20,829 nucleotides of DNA from Lentisphaerota bacterium (lineage in GTDB: Bacteria > Verrucomicrobiota > Kiritimatiellia > RFP12 > UBA1067): the NCBI GenBank assembly GCA_015061765.1, contig SUVZ01000019.1:1-20829 (forward strand). The letters run 5' to 3'. A program made the translations under genes and the position numbers. The notes below the pieces were generated by a model, which was given only the letters and a program-made list of their open reading frames with translations, was not told where the DNA came from and ran no database searches. Positions within the stretch are counted from its first letter, which is position 1; every line of letters starts with the position of its first letter. Shown here one piece after another: positions 14,702 through 20,829 of the stretch.

Positions 14702-17293
14702 TCAGCGAATTCCCTCTTTGCGGCAAAAATCGCTGACGCGCTTGGGCCAGGAATCGTAGACTTTGTCCGGAAGATACGGCTTGCCCGCCCCGAGGGTTTC
14801 AGGAAAAGACAAAGCCTTCTTCAGATATTTCCGGGCGGCGGCATCGTCTCCGCGTTCTATTGCCGCATCAGCCATCGCCCCCAACGCCTCCTGGTAGATT
14901 GTGATGGGCTTTTCGCCAAGCTCCGAAGGCAATGTCGCAATACCGTCGAGAAACGCGATCGCCTCGGCATATGCGCCGGTGCGGACGAGCGAGCGCGCAT
15001 AGTTGAGTTCGAGACCGAGTTTCCCGGGGTAGCGCTTCACATAATCCTCGAGAATGCGACGGGCATTTTTCCATTCTTCCGCCGCCGCATATGCATGGTA
15101 GAATGCAAGGCCGACACGCCACGAGTCTCCGAGGCGCGACGCCTTTTCTATATCGGCCAACGCAAGGCCGCCTTTTCGCCGCCCGGCCCGGTAGAGAAGA
15201 GCATTGACATCGTCAATGGAATCTCCGCAAGCCTCCAGAAGCGCATCTGCATCTCCATCGCGTCCGCGGGCTGCCATGACAAGTGCCGAGAGATACCTGA
15301 ACTTCCAGCATCCGGTTTCACGCGCCGCCCAGGCAAAAGCCGGCAGCGATTCCCATCTGAACGGAAAATCGAATGCTATCGGTGTCGCTGTGGCGGCGGC
15401 AAGCCGTGCGGATGCGTCCTTTCGCCCTACACGGGAAGCAAGATATGCCGCCCTGGTGCGCGCCACAACCGATTCTCCGGCACGGTCGTAGAGCGAAATC
15501 GCCTCATCCGCCAAACCGGAAAGTTCGTACCATCCCGCAAGTTCGGCATAGGTCTTTTCCGGAAACTCGTCACGGGGAGCATCTTCCGTCTTGCCGGTGC
15601 AAAGTGCCAACTCGTGGATAAAGAGGCGATGCAGCGGAAAGTCTCTGAGAACCTGCGCGGCACGGCGTGCAGCCTCTTTGCGATCGCCTGCAAGACGGCG
15701 GGAAACGATGCGAACCGCCAATGCATCGATATTGCGAGCATTGGCTTCCAGCGCGGCGTCCGCGAGGGTTTCGGCCGTTGCATAATCGGACTCGGCAAGA
15801 GAAAGCCTTGCACACAGGGAAAGAGCGGCAGATCTGAGCATCGGCGAATATGCCGCCAGCCCCAGACGTTCGCGGGCCGTAAGCGTATCACCTTCGGCGG
15901 CAGAAACAAGACCGTCAATATAATTTGCTTCTGCATCATACGTATCGACAGAAAGCGAAGTACGTACAAGTTTTTTCGCTTCATCAATGCGTCCCTGCGC
16001 AACATAAAGCCCAGCAAGAGCATTAAGGGCAGGAGCGAAGCAAGGTTCTTTCTCAATAGAAGAGCGAAGAGCCACTTCCGCGGCAACCGGATCGAAGTTC
16101 TGCCCTTCGCGCAATTTCTGGATTCCCTTTACGTAACGTCCATATGCGGAATCCCAGTCGAAATTCTCCGGCATCTCGAGCGGACGCGGTTTTGCGGACT
16201 TCCTGATGTCGAGTTTCCCGAAATCTGCGGCATCGCGCACGACGCTCCAGCGTTCTCCGAACACGTCTGTGCCGCCCGGCGCAAACGAGGGGAATTTGAA
16301 CGGGGTTTTCCAGAAACCCGCATTTGGCTGCTGGAAGCACCGGCCCGACTGCAATTCCACGTACGGGCCGTTCGTGTCGGTGAGAAGTCCTTCCCAAATC
16401 GCCCCTTGACGCGAAAGCCCCCACATCCATATTTTGCGCCCGTACTTCTCGTCGGAGCGGCTCTCGTGGAGCGCACCGGCCTTGAGCCACGGCCACCATA
16501 CGCCGAAATAGCGGTTGTCGCCGTTCATGATATGCATCGCGCGGTGATCTTCGTCATATCCGGCAATGCCGTTGCAGGAATAAAGCGACAGATCACGGCC
16601 GTTCTCCACGGGCCATGGATGCGGTTTGCCGCCATGCGAGATCCAATTGTCGCCCGGGAAGAAATAGCGCGTGCCGTCGCCGCCGATGAACGCCGCATTC
16701 ATCCACTGGTAGTACGTCTGCGGAAGGTTGGACGCATTGAACCATACGGCGTGCGTTTCAAAACCGTCATCACCGTCCTTTAGGCGTATCTCCACCTGCC
16801 AGAATGTGCGGCAAAGCCATTCCGTGCCGCCGACGAAACAGCTGACGGACTTGTCCGCGTTAGTGCGTACGCACCATTCGACGGGAGCCGACGTGTATGG
16901 TTCATGCCCCATCTTTCCGAAATTGAATTCTATGCCGCCGGAAGACCAGGGGCCGCGCATCGAAATATCGCGGAATTTTGCGACCTTGTTGAAATATATG
17001 AAATCGACTCCGGTGATCTTGTCCACCGCACCCCACACCTTGCCGCCCGCCTCGGGCGTCACGGTGACGCGGAGGCGGTCGCTCTCCAGAACCACGCTCT
17101 TCCATTTGCGGGCGGAAGCTTTTGCCTCGTAGCCGTCGAAACGGAAATACGGATAATGGTCGGAGCGCGTCTTCGGAACGGGGTCGGGATCGCCGAACAT
17201 GTATGTCGGCAATTCCATCGATCCGACATCGACCGTCGCGGCGCATACCGCCGCCGACAGGATCGCAAAAGAAGCCGTCAATCCAATTCGCAT
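14702..17293 (-). CDS. secreted DUF5107-TPR protein
   Basis: An 863-residue exported protein. The start at 17293 has GGAG five bases upstream; a GTG two codons earlier lies on that site and is rejected. A signal peptide (MRIGLTASFAILSAAVCA) is followed by a DUF5107-type, mutarotase-like beta domain (about 38-345), with the typical SGGIEFNF string, GHEPYTSAPVEW and YYQWMNAAF. A long run of TPR-like helical repeats follows (about 385-840). DUF5107-TPR proteins are common in PVC and Bacteroidota carbohydrate loci; a sugar-binding or carbohydrate-active role is usual inference and no catalytic residue is established here. The start overlaps the end of the GH123-like gene by 16 nt, so the two are translationally coupled and likely act on the same glycan. 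Confidence 0.8.
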   Translation of the reverse strand: MRIGLTASFAILSAAVCAATVDVGSMELPTYMFGDPDPVPKTRSDHYPYFRFDGYEAKASARKWKSVVLESDRLRVTVTPEAGGKVWGAVDKITGVDFIYFNKVAKFRDISMRGPWSSGGIEFNFGKMGHEPYTSAPVEWCVRTNADKSVSCFVGGTEWLCRTFWQVEIRLKDGDDGFETHAVWFNASNLPQTYYQWMNAAFIGGDGTRYFFPGDNWISHGGKPHPWPVENGRDLSLYSCNGIAGYDEDHRAMHIMNGDNRYFGVWWPWLKAGALHESRSDEKYGRKIWMWGLSRQGAIWEGLLTDTNGPYVELQSGRCFQQPNAGFWKTPFKFPSFAPGGTDVFGERWSVVRDAADFGKLDIRKSAKPRPLEMPENFDWDSAYGRYVKGIQKLREGQNFDPVAAEVALRSSIEKEPCFAPALNALAGLYVAQGRIDEAKKLVRTSLSVDTYDAEANYIDGLVSAAEGDTLTARERLGLAAYSPMLRSAALSLCARLSLAESDYATAETLADAALEANARNIDALAVRIVSRRLAGDRKEAARRAAQVLRDFPLHRLFIHELALCTGKTEDAPRDEFPEKTYAELAGWYELSGLADEAISLYDRAGESVVARTRAAYLASRVGRKDASARLAAATATPIAFDFPFRWESLPAFAWAARETGCWKFRYLSALVMAARGRDGDADALLEACGDSIDDVNALLYRAGRRKGGLALADIEKASRLGDSWRVGLAFYHAYAAAEEWKNARRILEDYVKRYPGKLGLELNYARSLVRTGAYAEAIAFLDGIATLPSELGEKPITIYQEALGAMADAAIERGDDAAARKYLKKALSFPETLGAGKPYLPDKVYDSWPKRVSDFCRKEGIR

Positions 17294-19404
17294 ATCCACT
17301 CCGCAATTCTGTTTCTCGCCGCAACAGCATCGGCATTCGTGAACTTTTTCTTCATGACCTTTTCAGGATCGATCACGAGATCCGCATCAAGGCCGTAGGG
17401 AACGACCGAATCCATTTCGGCTTTCATTTTTTCGAACTCCGCCGAAATGCGCCTTGCCGCAGCCGTGCCCGAGCGTAGCTTGAGACGTTTTTCCAGCTCC
17501 TTGAGATAGGCATAGTCGAGAAAACCTTCATAGCACCCCTCCAACTGCAGGGAAGTGAGAAGACTGCCGTCGTCGAGGCGCTGATAGACGGTTCCGAAAG
17601 AACTGAAATGCCTGACGGAAGCGGGGTCGTACGTTTCATCGACCTGCACGGTCCAGATTGTGTGCCCTTTGCACTCCGGCATGAGGAACTCTCCCCAGCC
17701 GTGAAGCAGACGCGACGGCATGAGTCCGCCAAAAGCGAAGCCGTAGGATCCCGAGCCGCCATAACGGCAGAGCAGAGAGCCGTGTTTCGCGACCTCCTTC
17801 TTGAAGTGTTCATACACCGGAGTTCTGGGGGTGACCTGTCCGATGATTATGTCGGGGTGGGTATTGTCGTAGGAACGCGCCCCCGCATAGAGAGCGGAAG
17901 GTATCCCCGACTCCTTTATCCTTTCGATCTCCCATACCGCCCTCGGGATGCGCGCACCATTGTCGGGCTCGTCCATCGCGAGAACGGCAAGATTTATGTC
18001 GCCGCCCGCACGTGCTTTCAAAAGCCTGAGCGCCTCGACCTGAGCCGCTTTGAATTCCGCTGTCTCCATTTCAGGAACGATGGCCGTTTGCTCTCCATGA
18101 CCGTCAGGCATCTTCACTCCCAACGCTTTTGCGACGGCAACCTCCAGCTTGTCGGAGAAATGCACATAGAAAGTGCCCCGCATTCCGGCGGCACGGAACG
18201 CTGCGAGTGCATGGTCGAAGCGGTTGAAACTGCGGATCGCAAGTTTCCCGTCCTTGCGCTCGAGAACAATGCGTCCCTTGCCGTACTGGCACGCGATGAG
18301 AAGCGATTCGCATCCTCGCGCCTTCGCATCGCGGCACACCTGCTCGAGTATCTCGGGCCTGTCGGCATACCAGCCGACATGGAGAATCTGCTGATATTCG
18401 GAAGGATCGGGATACGGCACGACGACAGGAAGAACCGTAAGGGAAACCTTCGCCTCGCGGGTTTCCGGTCCGCAGGAAAACGCTACGGTTCCTTCATACT
18501 TGCCGGGTTTGGCGTCGCGCGGCACGCGGAACTGGACTAGCGTCTGCGCGGTCGTGCCCGCCTTCACCGAGGAAAGACGTTCGATCGGCATGAGCACCTC
18601 GGGCGCGATCCAGTAGGTCTGTCCGCGACCGGCGTTGTTGGGGCGGTTGTGCGCCCGGAACACGGAAGTCTTTGCCTTGAGATCCGTTCTGCGCCATCCG
18701 AAAAATCCGGACTTGGAGGTAAAACCGGAGACGCTGGCGGATATTTCCACATCGCGACCGGCAAAAATGCCGATGTGGAGATTTGCGGTTTCGCCCGGTG
18801 CGGCCGCAAGCGAAAAGCCCTCGGTCATCTGCGATGCTTCAGGTGCGAAGCGGTCAAATGTCATGCGCGGCGAGTCTATCCTGAAAAGCCCGAAATTCGC
18901 GTCCGCCGGAAGTTTGGCCGGATTGACCGGAGGCTTGCCGCGTTCTTCGTATTCGTGGCTGCGTCCTTTGTGGACGATCGACGGACGGGAAGGATCGAGC
19001 GGAATCAGATCGACGGAAACCCCCTTCAGTTCGAACGATCCCTTCGAGAATTGCGGCCCGAACGAAATATTGAACCTTCTGGAGTCCTTGGGAAGAAGGA
19101 ATTTCATCTCTCCCGGAGTTGCATCCCGGCTGCCGTCGCCGAGGTTCACGGTTTTCAGAAAGAGCTTCTTCCCTTCCGCATCATACGCGTGGGCGGCGAA
19201 GACGATTCCGCTCCAGGCGTAGAAAGGACGTTCCTTTACGACATCCTTCCAGGATGCCGTAAACGACATTTTCACCCATCCGCCCTTCGCGATATCTTCA
19301 TCCTTGGCGGTATAGGTCCACGGTTTGTCTCCGTCCTTGGCGGTAAACGTCTGCCATGGCGCGGACGTGAGAAGAGATGCGGCAAGCAGCAACATCGAAT
19401 TCAT
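17278..19404 (-). CDS. secreted GH123/DUF4091-like glycoside hydrolase
   Basis: A 708-residue exported protein. AAAGGA nine bases before the ATG at 19404 and the signal sequence beginning MNSMLLLAASLLTSA fix the start; 12 further in-frame residues upstream are not supported. The N-terminal 330 residues look like beta-sandwich modules (WVKMSFTASWKD; later KPGKYEGTVAF, an Ig-like strand pattern). The catalytic barrel follows (about 340-650) with an adjacent acidic pair in LAMDEPDNG (D478-E479), the arrangement used for substrate-assisted catalysis in GH123, and the family-typical ending EGCYEGFLDYAYLKELE. Characterised GH123 enzymes are beta-N-acetylgalactosaminidases; whether this one cleaves GalNAc is unknown. 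It starts 16 nt after the phosphoesterase gene and overlaps the DUF5107 gene. Confidence 0.68.
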   Translation of the reverse strand: MNSMLLLAASLLTSAPWQTFTAKDGDKPWTYTAKDEDIAKGGWVKMSFTASWKDVVKERPFYAWSGIVFAAHAYDAEGKKLFLKTVNLGDGSRDATPGEMKFLLPKDSRRFNISFGPQFSKGSFELKGVSVDLIPLDPSRPSIVHKGRSHEYEERGKPPVNPAKLPADANFGLFRIDSPRMTFDRFAPEASQMTEGFSLAAAPGETANLHIGIFAGRDVEISASVSGFTSKSGFFGWRRTDLKAKTSVFRAHNRPNNAGRGQTYWIAPEVLMPIERLSSVKAGTTAQTLVQFRVPRDAKPGKYEGTVAFSCGPETREAKVSLTVLPVVVPYPDPSEYQQILHVGWYADRPEILEQVCRDAKARGCESLLIACQYGKGRIVLERKDGKLAIRSFNRFDHALAAFRAAGMRGTFYVHFSDKLEVAVAKALGVKMPDGHGEQTAIVPEMETAEFKAAQVEALRLLKARAGGDINLAVLAMDEPDNGARIPRAVWEIERIKESGIPSALYAGARSYDNTHPDIIIGQVTPRTPVYEHFKKEVAKHGSLLCRYGGSGSYGFAFGGLMPSRLLHGWGEFLMPECKGHTIWTVQVDETYDPASVRHFSSFGTVYQRLDDGSLLTSLQLEGCYEGFLDYAYLKELEKRLKLRSGTAAARRISAEFEKMKAEMDSVVPYGLDADLVIDPEKVMKKKFTNADAVAARNRIAEWICELD

Positions 19405-19420
19405 GTTGAATTTTCCTTTA

Positions 19421-20829
19421 CTATTTGAAATCCAGCGCAAAAGAGACGCTGCCGGAATGTTGAGGCACCGTCTGGATGATTTCTTCGGAAGCGTTCACCG
19501 CCACATCGCTGTGGAGTATTCCTACGCCTTGATGGACAAGTCCGAATCCCATGAAGAACGTGCGCCAATCCCCGAAGGAAATCATTTTCTGATATACAGG
19601 AGTAAAATGCTCCGAACCATCCTCGTCTTCCGCCATTATGGCCAGATCGCGCACGAGAAAACGCTCGCCCGACGCATTGAAGATCTCCACGCGGTTTTCC
19701 CGGCGGAGTATCCCGGGTGGCAATTCGATGCTGAATCCGCCCCAATTCGTATGGAATGCCGAATGGTTCCTGCGCAGCTCTCCCACATCCACGCCGTTCA
19801 CCTTGACGCGCGGAGCCGGTGCTCCACCGAGGAATCTGTCGACAAAAAGCGCAAAATAGCCGAGACTCGCCTTGCGTATCTTGTGCGGCATTGAATTGTC
19901 GAAACGCGGTGCGGCCGGTACGCTCTCCCGCACTTCGTAAGGTCCGCTCCAGACGTATTCCGCGAGAACGCCACCGCCCACGGCTTCGAAGCGCACACGG
20001 ACTTCCTCGCGAGAGGATGTCACGACCGCATAACTCGCGACATCTGCCGGGAAGCCGGAGAATATCCTCTTTGACGGCGGCGGATTGAGCTGGAGCGTGG
20101 GAACGGCGCGATAGCGGCCAGGTCCCTCGTTGACCGGAGGCCACGTTCCTGCGACGCACACCTGGCGAAGTGCGGTGCCGTAGTCGTTCTTGCGCGCGGT
20201 AAGGCTGTTCATGTGTACATGTCCGCTGAAGTACGCATCGAACTTCTTTGCTTTCATGACCGTCTCGAGAAACGCGGCATTCTCGTTGAACCTGAAATAG
20301 TCCACATTCCACAGCTGCGGATGCGACACCATGAACACGCGCGCGATTTCAGGATCGGCATCGGCATGCGCAACCGCCTTTTCGAGCATGCGCCTGCATT
20401 CGACATCAAGCCCCGTTTCCATTCCGAGATGGTTGAGGAAGACGAAGAACGCGTCACGGAAGCGGAAAGTGAAGAACGGCAGTCCGTTGAGCGGCGCGCC
20501 AAGCTCCTTTTCTATGAAGGGAATGTAGTGCTCGCGTATGCACGGGCCGCCGCCCTGCCATGAATCGCCGCCGTACCAATCGTGGTTGCCCGGAGTGAAA
20601 AGGAAAGGCTTGTCCGGGAAAAGCTTCTTCACATGGCCAAGCGCATGCTTCCACTCTTCTTTGCATTCGTGCATTACGCGTGGAGCATGGCCAGTTTGGC
20701 AATGGACTATGTCACCAACGTGCACAACGAAATCATATTCGATTTTTTTCTTCCTGACATCCTCGACAAGACGGGAAATCCTCGCTTCTGCGGGATCACC
20801 CCTGTCGGCGATGTTGCAGTAGTGGATGT
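19421..20829 (-). CDS. calcineurin-like metallophosphoesterase, N-terminus cut by window end
   Basis: The frame stays open through the window edge: 34 further codons precede the GTG at 20725 and read as the family's first helix and strand (ARISRLVEDV, YDFVVHVGDIVH), so the start lies beyond 20829. About 468 residues are visible. Metal-binding motifs are GDIVH, GNHDW, SHPQLW and SGHVHMN; the very first D-x-H motif is outside. The core spans about 235 visible residues. A C-terminal beta-rich region of similar size (VKVNGVDVG, WGGFSIELPPGIL, NRVEIFNASG) looks like a carbohydrate-binding-like or Ig-like module. These enzymes hydrolyse phosphomonoesters or diesters; the substrate is unknown. It is the first visible gene of the three-gene unit. 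Confidence 0.85.
   Translation of the reverse strand, partial: IHYCNIADRGDPAEARISRLVEDVRKKKIEYDFVVHVGDIVHCQTGHAPRVMHECKEEWKHALGHVKKLFPDKPFLFTPGNHDWYGGDSWQGGGPCIREHYIPFIEKELGAPLNGLPFFTFRFRDAFFVFLNHLGMETGLDVECRRMLEKAVAHADADPEIARVFMVSHPQLWNVDYFRFNENAAFLETVMKAKKFDAYFSGHVHMNSLTARKNDYGTALRQVCVAGTWPPVNEGPGRYRAVPTLQLNPPPSKRIFSGFPADVASYAVVTSSREEVRVRFEAVGGGVLAEYVWSGPYEVRESVPAAPRFDNSMPHKIRKASLGYFALFVDRFLGGAPAPRVKVNGVDVGELRRNHSAFHTNWGGFSIELPPGILRRENRVEIFNASGERFLVRDLAIMAEDEDGSEHFTPVYQKMISFGDWRTFFMGFGLVHQGVGILHSDVAVNASEEIIQTVPQHSGSVSFALDFK

Noticed and set aside
14432..16783. A 783-codon open frame on the plus strand across the DUF5107-TPR gene and part of the leader
   Set aside because: It mirrors a well-supported minus-strand gene with a signal peptide and recognisable domains; its translation is Arg/Cys-rich with no domain and no ribosome-binding site. 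High GC makes such antisense frames long.
1..20829. CRISPR array, tRNA or rRNA, insertion sequence, phage or defence genes
   Set aside because: No regularly spaced repeats, no cloverleaf or rRNA-like stretch, and no transposase, integrase or defence-type protein in any frame.

Overview
The window looks like a GC-rich, Gram-negative chromosome. Lipoprotein and secretin-type exopolysaccharide export genes, an outer-membrane barrel, DUF5107/TPR and GH123-like secreted proteins, and a mix of Shine-Dalgarno-led and SD-less genes together suggest the PVC group (Kiritimatiellota, Verrucomicrobiota or Lentisphaerota). That placement is an inference from gene content, not from a marker gene. Almost every base is coding. 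Only one stretch over 300 bases lacks a gene (14366-14701), and it holds the most interesting non-coding structure.

Region 1 (1-1617, plus strand) is the end of a glycerol uptake operon: the C-terminus of a GlpF-type facilitator and a complete glycerol kinase. It converges on the minus-strand genes across a 111-bp gap with no clear terminator.

Region 2 (14673 down to 1729, minus strand) reads as one long transcription unit. A perfect extended -10 promoter (14665-14673) is followed by a leader of about 290 nt with three strong hairpins. Then come a short lipoprotein polysaccharide-export protein (OPX/Wza-like), an unrecognised secreted protein, an outer-membrane beta-barrel, a Wzy/WaaL-like polymerase or ligase, a Wzz-Wzc-type chain-length protein fused to a tyrosine autokinase, dTDP-glucose 4,6-dehydratase, phosphoglycerate mutase GpmI and the transcription-repair factor Mfd. 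Gaps are 4-23 nt except for 65 nt before gpmI. The first six genes form the polymerisation and export part of a Wzy-dependent exopolysaccharide pathway. The short OPX protein lacks room for its own outer-membrane helix barrel, so the neighbouring beta-barrel is the natural exit pore. Glycosyltransferases, flippase and initiating transferase are absent and must be encoded elsewhere.

Region 3 (20829 down to 14702, minus strand) is a tight three-gene unit: a metallophosphoesterase cut by the window end, a secreted GH123/DUF4091-like glycoside hydrolase, and a secreted DUF5107-TPR protein whose start overlaps the hydrolase gene by 16 nt. It looks like a small glycan-processing system of unknown substrate.

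The best candidates for something undescribed are the leader with twin GGGA-loop hairpins that covary, the tyrosine-glycine tracts at both cytoplasmic ends of the autokinase, the unknown secreted protein inside the export operon, and the three-gene glycan unit.
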